NCBI RefSeq assembly: GCF_900302475.1
Contig: NZ_OMOQ01000002.1
Coordinates: 124,001-188,000, forward strand
DNA length: 64,000 nucleotides
From: Defluviimonas aquaemixtae
GTDB taxonomy: Bacteria; Pseudomonadota; Alphaproteobacteria; Rhodobacterales; Rhodobacteraceae
Direction: 5' to 3'
Made by a program: the position numbers and the translations under genes. The notes beneath the pieces were generated by a model. It was not told the DNA's origin. It saw only the letters and a list, made by a program, of their open reading frames with translations, and ran no database searches. Below are positions 1-8,317 of this stretch, piece by piece. Every line of letters starts with the position of its first letter. Within the stretch, counting starts at the first letter, position 1.

Positions 1-1334
1 TTTCGGTTGCCTCCGCGCTGCTCCTGTCGCGGGGCGGGGCGAAGGGGACCGCGGATTTCGAACTCTTCCGGCAGCTCGGACGATATCCTCCCGCCCTCGC
101 TACAGTCGCGTTTCTCATGGCGCTATTCGCGCTCGTCCCTGGCCTGCCATTCGTTCCGTTCCTTGCCGGCGCCGCTGTCCTCGGCACCGCCGCGGAGTAT
201 GTCCGCAGGCTGTCCATCCGGCAGGCCGCGGAAGCGGCCCGTACCAAATCCCCAAAAACAGACGCACCGAGACGAAAATCCATGGGTGACGTGCTCGACC
301 TCGACGACATTCATGTGGAGTTCGCGCCCGATCTCGTCGGCATGGTCTTGGACCCTTCAACGGGTCTCGATGCGCGGATCGTCAACATGCGTAACCACGT
401 CGCCTCGGCTTACGGTCTAATCCTTCCGGAGATCCGGCTTACCGACGACGCGCTTCTCGAATCCGGCTGCTACCGGATCCGGATACAGGGCGTCGAGCAG
501 GCGCGCGACCTGCTCAAGCCCGATCATGTGCTTGCCCTGCTTTCGGGTGGCGATCTCGGTGTCCCGCCCGGCCGCGACGTGCGCGAACCGGTCTACGGTG
601 CGCCGGCGCGCTGGATACCGGTCGCGCGGCAGGAGGACGCCGCCCTCGCGGGCACCACCGTTGTCGGACCGACCGAGGTCCTGGCCACGCATCTTCTCGA
701 AGTAATAAAGCGCAACTTTTCGCGGCTCCTCTCGCTCAGGTCGGTGCGGCGGCTGCTCGACGAATGCGTCAACCTCTCCGATCCGGGGCGCGCCGAGGCC
801 AACCGCAAGCTCCTCGACGAACTTATCCCGGACAAAGTGCCGATCGACCTCCTCCTCTCTGTGCTTCGGCTTCTTTTGGAAGAGCGCGTGTCGATCCGCA
901 ATCTGGCGCTCATTCTCGAAGCGATAGCCGAGGCGCGCAATGCCGGCAATCCGGAGGCAATCTGCGAACATGTTCGGCGTCGGCTAGGCTTCCAGCTGGT
1001 GGCCGAGCTTCGGCGCGAGGACGGCACAGTGCCGCTCCTGCAGCTCGCGCCGGATTGGGAAGATGCCTTCGCGGCTCATCAAATCGAGGGGGAGCGCGGA
1101 CAGACCGATGTCGCCCTGCCACCCGAGGCGTTCAATCGATTGGCGGGCAACGTCGCCGACCGGATCGCGAAGACCGGCGAACAGGGCGTGTTTCCGGCTG
1201 TTGTCACCTCGGCCCGGCGACGCCGATTCCTTAAGACCGTCCTTAGCGCGAAGGGAATCTCCGCGCCCGTTCTGTCTTTCGAAGAGATCGGCTACGATGC
1301 CAAGCCCTCGATCGTCGGGCTGATTCCCGCATGA
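1..1334 (+). CDS. flhA: Flagellar export gate protein FlhA (C-terminal part)
   Basis: FlhA is the inner-membrane gate of the flagellar type III export apparatus; its cytosolic ring receives chaperone-substrate complexes. The frame is open from base 3 and gives about 443 residues, so roughly the first third of a usual ~690-residue FlhA lies outside the window. Near the start is the last hydrophobic segment with LVPGLPFVPF, followed by a linker and the large cytosolic domain containing VGPTEVLATHLLEVI. The stop codon overlaps the fliR start (ATGA), which suggests translational coupling in an flhA-fliR-flhB operon. Confidence 0.95.
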   Translation, partial: SVASALLLSRGGAKGTADFELFRQLGRYPPALATVAFLMALFALVPGLPFVPFLAGAAVLGTAAEYVRRLSIRQAAEAARTKSPKTDAPRRKSMGDVLDLDDIHVEFAPDLVGMVLDPSTGLDARIVNMRNHVASAYGLILPEIRLTDDALLESGCYRIRIQGVEQARDLLKPDHVLALLSGGDLGVPPGRDVREPVYGAPARWIPVARQEDAALAGTTVVGPTEVLATHLLEVIKRNFSRLLSLRSVRRLLDECVNLSDPGRAEANRKLLDELIPDKVPIDLLLSVLRLLLEERVSIRNLALILEAIAEARNAGNPEAICEHVRRRLGFQLVAELRREDGTVPLLQLAPDWEDAFAAHQIEGERGQTDVALPPEAFNRLAGNVADRIAKTGEQGVFPAVVTSARRRRFLKTVLSAKGISAPVLSFEEIGYDAKPSIVGLIPA

Positions 1335-2104
1335 CGGAGATCGTGCGGTTTCTTATAGACGCGGCGTCGCAGAGCGCGCTCACAGGGTTCGTCGTGTTTC
1401 TCCGGATCGGCGCCGCCATGGCCGTTCTGCCTGGCTTCGGCGAGCACTCGGTTCCCGTCCGTGTCAAACTGGCAATAGCACTCGCGTTCACCGCCGTGGT
1501 CGCACCGGCTGTGGCGCACGACTTCGACATCTCCATTGACCTGGCGGGATTGCCTGTCTGGCTCATAACCGAGAGCCTGGCGGGGCTCGCAATCGGTCTC
1601 GTTCTTCGCCTGGTGGTCCTTGCCCTTGAAATCGCAGGAACAATTGCCGCTCAGTCAACATCGCTTTCGCAGCTTTTTGGCGCTGGCGGCGAACCCATGC
1701 CGACGATTTCGCATCTCTTTGTGGTGGCTGGCCTTGCGTTGGCGATGATGGCCGGCCTGCATGTGAAGCTCGCCCAGGCGTTGATCCTGTCCTACGACGC
1801 GCTGCCGGCCGGATCCCTTCCAGGCGCGGAGGCGATCCGTGGCTGGGGCGTAGCTCATGTCGCGCAGGCATTCGCACTCGCCTTCAGCCTCGCGGCCCCC
1901 TTCGTCATCGTCTCGCTCATCTACAATATCGCTCTAGGCGCGATTAACCGGGCAATGCCGCAGCTTATGGTTGCTTTCGTGGGCGCCCCAGCGATTACAG
2001 CGGGTGCACTCCTGTTGCTCGCCCTCGCCGCCCCGCTCGGGCTCGCAATATGGGCGGGCAGCTTCTCCGCCCTCTTGGCCGACCCGTTCGGAGCGGCGCG
2101 ATGA
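1331..2104 (+). CDS. fliR: Flagellar biosynthetic protein FliR
   Basis: FliR is a membrane component of the export core (FliPQR). The 257-residue product has the usual family length and at least five hydrophobic segments, including a long C-terminal pair (residues about 185-245). The start ATG overlaps the flhA stop and its own stop overlaps the flhB ATG, so the three genes are read as a coupled series. The fliQ partner is nearby on the opposite strand; fliP is not in the window. Confidence 0.93.
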   Translation: MTEIVRFLIDAASQSALTGFVVFLRIGAAMAVLPGFGEHSVPVRVKLAIALAFTAVVAPAVAHDFDISIDLAGLPVWLITESLAGLAIGLVLRLVVLALEIAGTIAAQSTSLSQLFGAGGEPMPTISHLFVVAGLALAMMAGLHVKLAQALILSYDALPAGSLPGAEAIRGWGVAHVAQAFALAFSLAAPFVIVSLIYNIALGAINRAMPQLMVAFVGAPAITAGALLLLALAAPLGLAIWAGSFSALLADPFGAAR

Positions 2105-3189
2105 GCGAGACGGACGATGCCGCAGAAAAGGAACATGAACCGACACAGAAGAAGCTCGACGACGCCCGGACGCGCGGTGAGGTCGTCAAGTCGGCCGAGC
2201 TTGCAGTGGCGGCCAGCTACGGCGCACTCCTGCTCGCGGCGGTCGTAACGGGATTCGACAGCATCGTCGCGTTCGGCCAGCGAGGAGCGGCGATGCTCGG
2301 GCGGGCGGAGACGCTCTCGACGCTTATGCTCGATGGCGGCGCCGCGGTGTCGGGCAGCGCGATCGGGGCGGCGCTGCTTCCGATGCTGCCATTCCTTCTC
2401 GCACCGTTCGCGGCGGTCGTCGCGGTGCTGTTCGCGCAGCACGCATGGGTCTTGGCGCCGGAGAAGGTTGTACCCAAATGGTCGCGCATCGACCCGCTGT
2501 CCAATGCTCGGCAGAAATTCGGGCGCAGCGGGCTTTTCGAGTTTCTTAAAAGCGCGGCGAAACTGCTTCTCGTGTCCCTGCTTTTGGGGCTCTTTCTCGC
2601 GATTCGACTCCCGCGCGCCCTGATGAGCCAAGGGCTCGATCCTGCGCTCGCGGCGTCAGAGCTCGGGCGCCTCATCATCGAATTCCTGTTCCTTATCCTG
2701 CTTGTCAGCGGAGCGCTCGGTGTCCTCGATTATCTGTGGCAGCGCCATGAACACCTGAGGCGAAATCGAATGTCGCGACAGGAACTGATGGACGAGCTCA
2801 AGCAGACTGAGGGCGATCCTCACATGCGCGGACAACGTCGTCGCCGGGCCGAGGAGGTCGCGATGAACCGTATGATCTCCGACGTGCCGAAGGCGGATGT
2901 CATCATCGTGAACCCGATGCACTACGCTGTGGCCCTCAGATGGGACCGGAGAAGCGGGCGGGCGCCTGTTTGCGTCGCCAAGGGCGTCGATGCCGTCGCT
3001 GCCCGGATCAGGGAGGCCGCAGCCGCCGCCGGAATACCGATTCGGTCCGATCCACCAACCGCGCGCGCGCTTCACGCAAGCGTCGAAATCGGACAAGAAG
3101 TTCTGCCCGATCACTACGCGCACGTCGCGGCGGCGATCCGGTTCGCCGAGCGCATGCGCCGGCGCGCGCGCGAGCGCCGGGGCGGATGA
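2101..3189 (+). CDS. flhB: Flagellar export switch protein FlhB (NPMH cleavage motif)
   Basis: FlhB controls the switch from rod/hook to filament substrates through self-cleavage of its cytosolic domain. The 362-residue product starts with the typical charged N-terminus (EKEHEPTQKKLDDARTRGEV), has four hydrophobic segments, then a cytosolic tail with MSRQELMDELKQTEGDP. The autocleavage motif, normally NPTH, reads NPMH (in IIVNPMHYAVALRW); the Asn-Pro cleavage pair is kept. I chose the ATG overlapping the fliR stop; an upstream in-frame start would lie inside fliR. Confidence 0.94.
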   Translation: MSETDDAAEKEHEPTQKKLDDARTRGEVVKSAELAVAASYGALLLAAVVTGFDSIVAFGQRGAAMLGRAETLSTLMLDGGAAVSGSAIGAALLPMLPFLLAPFAAVVAVLFAQHAWVLAPEKVVPKWSRIDPLSNARQKFGRSGLFEFLKSAAKLLLVSLLLGLFLAIRLPRALMSQGLDPALAASELGRLIIEFLFLILLVSGALGVLDYLWQRHEHLRRNRMSRQELMDELKQTEGDPHMRGQRRRRAEEVAMNRMISDVPKADVIIVNPMHYAVALRWDRRSGRAPVCVAKGVDAVAARIREAAAAAGIPIRSDPPTARALHASVEIGQEVLPDHYAHVAAAIRFAERMRRRARERRGG

Positions 3190-3581
3190 TGGACCGGCGA
3201 AGTATAGAGACGCTCATCCGGATCTTCGAGGCTAAGAAGGACGCCGAGTTGATGGCGCTGGCCGGGATTGCTGCGCGTCGCTCGGCCATCGAGGCGCGCC
3301 AAGCCGCGCTCGATGTCGCCGTGTCCGACGCGCTCAGTATCGTGATGCAGACCGCCGATGCGGGCGCCCTTTCCGCCTTCGCAAGATTCGGGCGACTTGC
3401 GGGGCAGCGCCGAACCCTCCTCGAACACGAAGCGCGGGAGGCCGAGGCCGAGTGGCAAGCGCAGCGCGACAGGGCACGGGCTGCGTTCGGCCGCAGCTCG
3501 GCGCTCGCGCGCCTTGATGACCTGGCTCAAAACAAGGCGTACCGGGTCCGGGCGATTAGGGACCGAGGCGGAGAGCGCTAA
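3186..3581 (+). CDS. FliJ-like flagellar helical protein (hypothetical)
   Basis: A 131-residue, Ala/Arg/Glu-rich protein predicted to be almost wholly helical with coiled-coil character. It overlaps the flhB stop by a few bases (ATG ATG start pair), so it belongs to the flhA-fliR-flhB unit. Length, charge and position suggest a FliJ-like export-ATPase stalk or general chaperone, and no other fliJ is visible here. Sequence similarity to FliJ is not obvious by eye, so the function is inferred from context. Confidence 0.6.
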   Translation: MMDRRSIETLIRIFEAKKDAELMALAGIAARRSAIEARQAALDVAVSDALSIVMQTADAGALSAFARFGRLAGQRRTLLEHEAREAEAEWQAQRDRARAAFGRSSALARLDDLAQNKAYRVRAIRDRGGER

Positions 3582-3651
3582 TTGAGCGGCAGTCGTTGTG
3601 CACGCGATTCGCCCAAATTCGGGCACATGACAACCAGGCAGGGGGCGACAG

Positions 3652-4158
3652 TCAGCCGTCCTGCCGGACGATGTTCTCGATAAGGACGCTGTTAATTGAC
3701 GAACCAAGCGTGCGGCGCGCAGTTTCGAGAAGGCTCGAGCGCAAGACATCCATCTTGCTCGATTGTGTGAAGGCACCCTCGAATCCGCCTGTATTGGCGT
3801 GGTCGAACAAAACTCTAAGGAATGCGTCACGAAGCTTCGGCTCGACCGCATAGACGTCTTCGGAGTGGCCCGCCGCCACTTCCAGACTCATCGACAGGAT
3901 AACGAGCGCTGCGACGTCGCCCTGTTCCACCACCGGCACCACAAACTGATTGTTGAGCTTCACGTACTCGTAGGCCGATGTATCGGCCGCGCCGTCGTCA
4001 AGGTCGGAATGACCGCCTGCGGAACTACGCGCCATCTCCTCCTCGCCGCACGGGTTGATATTAACCGTTTCCTCTGCCGGCGGGCGCACGATGTATCCCG
4101 CGCCGCCACCCGCAGCGAGCCCGAAGAGTGCGAGGAGCAGGGGCAGGACCTTACGCAT
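3652..4158 (-). CDS. fliL: Flagellar basal body-associated protein FliL
   Basis: A 168-residue protein with one N-terminal membrane anchor (residues 4-23, Gly/Leu rich) and a periplasmic domain with the FliL-type features KLNNQFVVPVV and a C-terminal helix ending LIENIVRQDG. FliL surrounds the stator and stabilises motor function. It is the last gene of the leftward flgB-flgC-fliE-fliQ-flgF-flgG-flgA-flgH-fliL run, 9 bp after flgH. Confidence 0.85.
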   Translation of the reverse strand: MRKVLPLLLALFGLAAGGGAGYIVRPPAEETVNINPCGEEEMARSSAGGHSDLDDGAADTSAYEYVKLNNQFVVPVVEQGDVAALVILSMSLEVAAGHSEDVYAVEPKLRDAFLRVLFDHANTGGFEGAFTQSSKMDVLRSSLLETARRTLGSSINSVLIENIVRQDG

Positions 4159-4167
4159 GTCGAGACC

Positions 4168-4893
4168 TCAGAACGGCAGAACGATATCGGCGACCTGCTG
4201 GCCGTAGCGCGGCTGCTGCACATCTGTGATCTGACCGCGACCGCCGTAGGAAATTCGCGCGCCCGCAATCTTGTCGTAGGTGATCTCGTTCTGACGCGAA
4301 ATGTCTTCGGGCCGCACGAAGCCCTGGACGATCAGCTCGCGCACTTCGAAATTCACGCGCACCTCTTGCGACCCCTGGATGCGCAGCACACCGTTCGGTA
4401 GGCTTTCTACAACGGTCGCCGCAACCCGGAGGGTCAGTTTTTCCTTGCGGGCGACCGATCCGTCGCCCTGGTAGCTCGATGACGACGCGGTGCTCACGGC
4501 ATTGGCCATGCTCGCCCCCTCGGGAAAATTCCGATCCAGGCGCTGCGGTATCCCGAAGAGGTCGGGAATGCCCATGCTGTCGGAGCCCGCCCGCGAGCGA
4601 CCGCTCGAATTCGAAATCTCCGCTTTGTCGTCGATCTCGATGACGACCGTCAGGATATCGCCGCGATGGCCGGCGCGGCGATCGCCGAGCAGCGAGCCGC
4701 GCGCACCCGACCACAGCGAGGCGCCGTCCGTTGCCTGTGACGCCGCCGCGGTCGCAGGTAATCCCGGCGACGCCATCGCGAAATACTCGCCTCCCGTCTC
4801 CACAGGCGTGAAGTCCGGCGCTTTGCCAACGTTCTCAAGCCGCTGGCATCCCGCAAGCGCCAATGCGGCGATCAGTCCATGACCGAGCTTCAT
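4168..4893 (-). CDS. flgH: Flagellar L-ring lipoprotein FlgH
   Basis: FlgH forms the outer-membrane L ring around the rod. The 241-residue product begins with a lipoprotein signal peptide (MKLGHGLIAALALAGC), with the lipidated Cys at residue 16. It has the family features GSLLGDRRAGHRGDILTVVI and, at the C-terminus, the IRPEDIS-like string VRPEDISRQNEI. I chose the ATG that gives the lipobox and has a GGAAAGGA ribosome site; a longer frame would overlap flgA. It lies 16 bp after flgA. Confidence 0.93.
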   Translation of the reverse strand: MKLGHGLIAALALAGCQRLENVGKAPDFTPVETGGEYFAMASPGLPATAAASQATDGASLWSGARGSLLGDRRAGHRGDILTVVIEIDDKAEISNSSGRSRAGSDSMGIPDLFGIPQRLDRNFPEGASMANAVSTASSSSYQGDGSVARKEKLTLRVAATVVESLPNGVLRIQGSQEVRVNFEVRELIVQGFVRPEDISRQNEITYDKIAGARISYGGRGQITDVQQPRYGQQVADIVLPF

Positions 4894-4909
4894 CCGAGCG
4901 TCCTTTCCT

Positions 4910-5335
4910 TCATTCATGTCGTTGCGCGCGTACCGAGCCATCGGCGGCGACAACACCGGTGATAGTTGTGCGCGACGCGACGTTCATCACGCGAACCGTG
5001 TCGCCGACTCCGCCGCGGTCGAGCACCCGGCCCTCGGCCCGGATCGACAATGTGCCCGAAACGTAGCTCAGAACCACGATCTGGTTGCGGTCGACAAGTG
5101 CTGGCGGACCAATGTCAGCGAGTCGAATCGGACGGCCCTGATAGATGGCGACCCGCGTCTCTTGCCCGATCACGGTAGTCGCGTCCGAGGCCGTTCCAGG
5201 CACGCTAGTTTGGGACACCACGAAGTCGTCGGGTGCCAGAACCGTCTGCGCACGCAGAGTGCGCGCCGCGACGAGCGTCTCGCCAAATGCGGGCATGGCG
5301 AGCGTCCCCACAAGGATTGAGACGAGAGCGCGCAT
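4910..5335 (-). CDS. flgA: P-ring assembly chaperone FlgA
   Basis: FlgA is the periplasmic chaperone that helps FlgI polymerise into the P ring. The 141-residue protein has a cleavable signal peptide ending near AFG-ET and a SAF-type domain: RTLRAQTVLAPDDF, VIGQETRVAIYQGRPI, and the C-terminal DTVRVMNVASRTTITGVV. Its start overlaps the flgG stop by one base. The flgI partner is not in the window. Confidence 0.92.
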   Translation of the reverse strand: MRALVSILVGTLAMPAFGETLVAARTLRAQTVLAPDDFVVSQTSVPGTASDATTVIGQETRVAIYQGRPIRLADIGPPALVDRNQIVVLSYVSGTLSIRAEGRVLDRGGVGDTVRVMNVASRTTITGVVAADGSVRAQRHE

Positions 5336-6120
5336 CAGCGCACCTGCGTGGTCGCGCCGAGCATCTGATCGGCGGCGGTGATGACTTTGGCGTTAAGTTC
5401 GTAGCCGCGCTGCGCCTCGATCAGGTCGGTGATTTCGCGCACCGCGTCGACAGAGCTGTCCTCGAGGAAGCCCTGTCGCAACGTTCCGAGCCCGTTTTCG
5501 CCCGGAACCGCCAAGATCGCCGGTCCGGAAGCCGCGGTCTCGAGGAACAGGTTCGAACCGATCGCTTCGAGCCCTTTCTCGTTGGTGAAGCCCGCAAGCG
5601 TAATCTGACCAAGCAGTTCCGGTTGCACCCGATCGCTGAAATAGGCGTAGATCTCGCCCGACGCGTTGATCGAAAGCGATCGCGCGTCCGAGGGGATCGT
5701 AATGCCGGGGGCCACCTCGTAGCCGTCCGATGTGACGATCAATCCGTCGCCCGTCCGCTTCAGTGCGCCGTCGCGCGTATAGGCCGAAAGGCCTGACGGC
5801 AGCGTAGCCTCAATGAAGCCGAGCCCTTCGATTGCGACGTCGAGATCGCCACCCGTGGCCGATAGCGACCCCTGCGCGACATTCACCGTCACTGCGACCG
5901 GGCGGACGCCAAGCCCCACCTGAACGCCGGTTGGCACGATCGTCCCGTCACTGGCGTTGATCGTACCGGGACGGGTCAATTGCTGATAATGCAGGTCGGC
6001 AAATTCCGCTCGACGGGCGTTGTAACCCGTCGTGGACATGTTTGCGAGGTTGTTCGAGATCACGTCGACCCGCATTTGCTGGGCGCTCATCCCTGTTGCT
6101 GCGATCTGGAGGGCTCTCAT
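5335..6120 (-). CDS. flgG: Distal rod protein FlgG
   Basis: FlgG builds the distal rod. The 261-residue product opens with the rod/hook-family signature (ATGMSAQQMRVDVISNNLAN, STTGYNARRAEF), has a central D1 region (GFIEATLPSG, AYTRDGALKRTGDG) and ends with the conserved helix (EDSSVDAVREITDLIEAQRG, YELNAKVITAADQML). The length matches the family. It follows flgF by 12 bp. Confidence 0.96.
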   Translation of the reverse strand: MRALQIAATGMSAQQMRVDVISNNLANMSTTGYNARRAEFADLHYQQLTRPGTINASDGTIVPTGVQVGLGVRPVAVTVNVAQGSLSATGGDLDVAIEGLGFIEATLPSGLSAYTRDGALKRTGDGLIVTSDGYEVAPGITIPSDARSLSINASGEIYAYFSDRVQPELLGQITLAGFTNEKGLEAIGSNLFLETAASGPAILAVPGENGLGTLRQGFLEDSSVDAVREITDLIEAQRGYELNAKVITAADQMLGATTQVR

Positions 6121-6132
6121 GAATCGGTCTCC

Positions 6133-6855
6133 TTAAGTGCGGCCAAGCGCCTGGATGACGGAGCGGATGCGTTGATCTTCGGCATCGAGAAACCCCTGAC
6201 CCATTTCGTAGGCGCGCTGCACTTCGATCATGCGTGCAATTTCGGTGACGGCATTGACGTTGGAATTCTCTAGGAACCCCTGGAATATCGTGCCCCCCTC
6301 GAAAGGTTCGATGCCGCCTTCCGCGGCGAACCGCGTTCCGCCCTTGTGGATGAGATCCGCAGGATCGCTCGGCACGAAGAGACCGATCTGCGCGATCGGG
6401 TTGCCCCCTGCGGATACGGTACCGTCGCTCGCGATCGCCACGGGCCCGGCATCCGTCGGCACGAATACAGGTGCACCGCCGAGATCGAGCAACCGATGCC
6501 CTTCCGCCGTGACAAGCTCGCCTTCTAGTGACGGCGTGAAGGCTCCGGCGCGCGTCAGGTGCGGACCCTCACGCGTCTCGATCTGGAAGAACCCCTCGCC
6601 CTCGATCGCAAGGTCAAACGCGCCGCCGGTCTGGACAAGCACACCTTGCGCAAGGTTCACCACGCGGCCCTCGGCCGTGCCCATCGACAGCGACGGTTCC
6701 TCACCCTCAAGCTCTGCCACATGCTCGGCGAAGATGACGCCCTCCTTGCGAAACCCGGTGGTCGAAACGTTGGCGATGTTGTTGGCGACTGCGCGCATCT
6801 CGGCCTGAAGGCCGGACTGGCGGTTGAGCGTCGTGTAGACTGCGTTATCCATCAC
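6133..6855 (-). CDS. flgF: Proximal rod protein FlgF
   Basis: FlgF is the rod segment between FlgB/FlgC and FlgG. The 240-residue protein has the rod signature VANNIANVSTTGFRKEGVIF, a central region (AIEGEGFFQIETREGPHLTR) and the C-terminal helix NSNVNAVTEIARMIEVQRAY. It is shorter than FlgG and lacks the FlgG start pattern. Its ATG immediately follows the fliQ stop with no spacer. Confidence 0.93.
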   Translation of the reverse strand: MMDNAVYTTLNRQSGLQAEMRAVANNIANVSTTGFRKEGVIFAEHVAELEGEEPSLSMGTAEGRVVNLAQGVLVQTGGAFDLAIEGEGFFQIETREGPHLTRAGAFTPSLEGELVTAEGHRLLDLGGAPVFVPTDAGPVAIASDGTVSAGGNPIAQIGLFVPSDPADLIHKGGTRFAAEGGIEPFEGGTIFQGFLENSNVNAVTEIARMIEVQRAYEMGQGFLDAEDQRIRSVIQALGRT

Positions 6856-7122
6856 TCAATACCCCGCGATCAATGGAACGATGCTGTCGGTGAAGAACGA
6901 CACGAGCATGCCCGACATGAATGTCATGGAAACCCAGAAGACGCCGATCATCGCGCCAACCTTGGGTACGAATGTCAGTGTCATCTCCTGCACAGAGGTC
7001 AGCGCCTGGAAGAGCCCGATGACGACACCCACGACGAGGGCAACAAAAAGCAGCGGCGCCGAGATCGCGACCGCGACCCAAAGGGCCTGCCGGAGCGTGT
7101 CGAAGAAGATCGCCTCTGTCAT
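6856..7122 (-). CDS. fliQ: Flagellar export protein FliQ
   Basis: An 88-residue protein made of two membrane helices joined by a short loop (VVGVVIGLFQALTSVQEMT, FVPKVGAMIGVF), the typical FliQ architecture. FliQ joins FliP and FliR in the export gate. Here it is embedded in the rod operon between fliE and flgF, as in several alphaproteobacteria. Confidence 0.95.
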   Translation of the reverse strand: MTEAIFFDTLRQALWVAVAISAPLLFVALVVGVVIGLFQALTSVQEMTLTFVPKVGAMIGVFWVSMTFMSGMLVSFFTDSIVPLIAGY

Positions 7123-7124
7123 CC

Positions 7125-7424
7125 TCAGACCGGCATCCTGAGGATTTCTTGATAGGCCTCCACGACCTTGTTGCGGAGGGTCACAGCCGTCTCGACAGCG
7201 AGCTCGCTCGCCGCGAGTGCTTCGACGAGCGCATGCGGATCCGCACCGCCCATCATTGCCGCCTTGGCGGTTTCCTCGCCGGCCCTGAGCGTTTCGGCAA
7301 AATTTTCGGCGAGCGCCGCAAAACCCTGCGCGGCACCGGCCGACCCTGCTGCGTTCGGCGACGGTTGGGTGGCCGGCCGGGCCTGCGTATAGCCTTGCGC
7401 GGCAAAAGAGGTTCTCACGTCCAT
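7125..7424 (-). CDS. fliE: MS ring-rod junction protein FliE
   Basis: A 99-residue protein with the FliE C-terminal helix (DPHALVEALAASELAVETAVT, RNKVVEAYQEILRMPV). FliE connects the MS ring to the rod and is the first protein exported. The N-terminus is Ala/Gln rich and flexible. It sits between flgC and fliQ, with only 2 bp to fliQ. Confidence 0.92.
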   Translation of the reverse strand: MDVRTSFAAQGYTQARPATQPSPNAAGSAGAAQGFAALAENFAETLRAGEETAKAAMMGGADPHALVEALAASELAVETAVTLRNKVVEAYQEILRMPV

Positions 7425-7442
7425 TCTGGACCTCCTCAGTTC

Positions 7443-7835
7443 CTATCGGCGCAGAAGATCGAGCAGGCTCTGCGACATTTGCCGCGCCTGGTCGAACATC
7501 CTGAGGTTCGCCTCGTAGCTGCGCTGCGCTTCGCGCGCGTCAGCGATTTCAACCACAAGATCGACATTGGAGCCGTCGTAGTAGCCGTTTTCGTCGGCCA
7601 TCGGATGACCGGGATCGAGAATCCGCGCAAGTTCGCGTGGATCGAGCTTCACATCGCCTAGTCTCACCTCGCCCGTTGTCTCTCCCCGCTCGACGACAGA
7701 TTTGAAGCTTGTGATCTTGCGGTGGTAGCCGGGGGTATCGGCGTTGGCGATATTCTCCGAGACGTGGCGGAGCCGCATGGCCTGCGCCTCCATCCCGCTT
7801 GCGGCGATGCCGAGACTATGGGTGAAATTGCTCAC
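7443..7835 (-). CDS. flgC: Proximal rod protein FlgC
   Basis: A 130-residue rod protein with the family N-terminus (GIAASGMEAQAMRLRHVSEN, IANADTPGYHRK) and the C-terminal helix (VDLVVEIADAREAQRSYEAN, LRMFDQARQMSQSLLDLLRR). It starts 13 bp after the flgB stop, in the usual flgB-flgC-fliE order. Confidence 0.95.
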   Translation of the reverse strand: MSNFTHSLGIAASGMEAQAMRLRHVSENIANADTPGYHRKITSFKSVVERGETTGEVRLGDVKLDPRELARILDPGHPMADENGYYDGSNVDLVVEIADAREAQRSYEANLRMFDQARQMSQSLLDLLRR

Positions 7836-7848
7836 TCACTCACCTCCT

Positions 7849-8235
7849 CTATCCGCGCCCGAGGCTTGCCCGCAGTATTGCAAGAGACTTGCCGTAGATC
7901 GCGAGCGCCAGGTCGTGCTCGCGCCGGATATCAGCAGCTTTCACCATCTCGGCCTCCAGCGACACGCCATTGCCATTGGGAGAGAGCGCTTGCCGGGAGG
8001 GCGCGGCAACCGCTAGTTGCGGCCCCGCCTCGGCCGCGCCGATATGTCCCGCGCGGGTTTGGCGCAGGCCGTCGCCTTGGTTCGCGCGGTAGGTTTCAGA
8101 AAAATCGGCAACCTCACGCGCCTGGTATCCAGGCGTGTCGGCGTTAGCGACGTTCTGCGCGACCACCGCCTGCCGCGTTGCTGCATGGGTCGCGAGCGAC
8201 GAGGCGATCGCCAGAACCTGGGGTTTCTCGAACAT
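7849..8235 (-). CDS. flgB: Proximal rod protein FlgB
   Basis: A 128-residue rod protein with the signature ATRQAVVAQNVANADTPGYQ and a C-terminal helix. It is the first gene of the leftward nine-gene rod/ring/export operon. It is divergent from fliI, with 82 bp between the starts, where control of both units is expected. No clear sigma-28 or sigma-54 promoter is evident there by eye. Confidence 0.95.
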   Translation of the reverse strand: MFEKPQVLAIASSLATHAATRQAVVAQNVANADTPGYQAREVADFSETYRANQGDGLRQTRAGHIGAAEAGPQLAVAAPSRQALSPNGNGVSLEAEMVKAADIRREHDLALAIYGKSLAILRASLGRG

Positions 8236-8317
8236 CGGGGCTTCTCCTCCGAGCTTTCAATCAAGCCTTAACCCCGATTCCTTTAGAAAGTGTAAGGTAG
8301 AACAAAAGGAGATCAGA

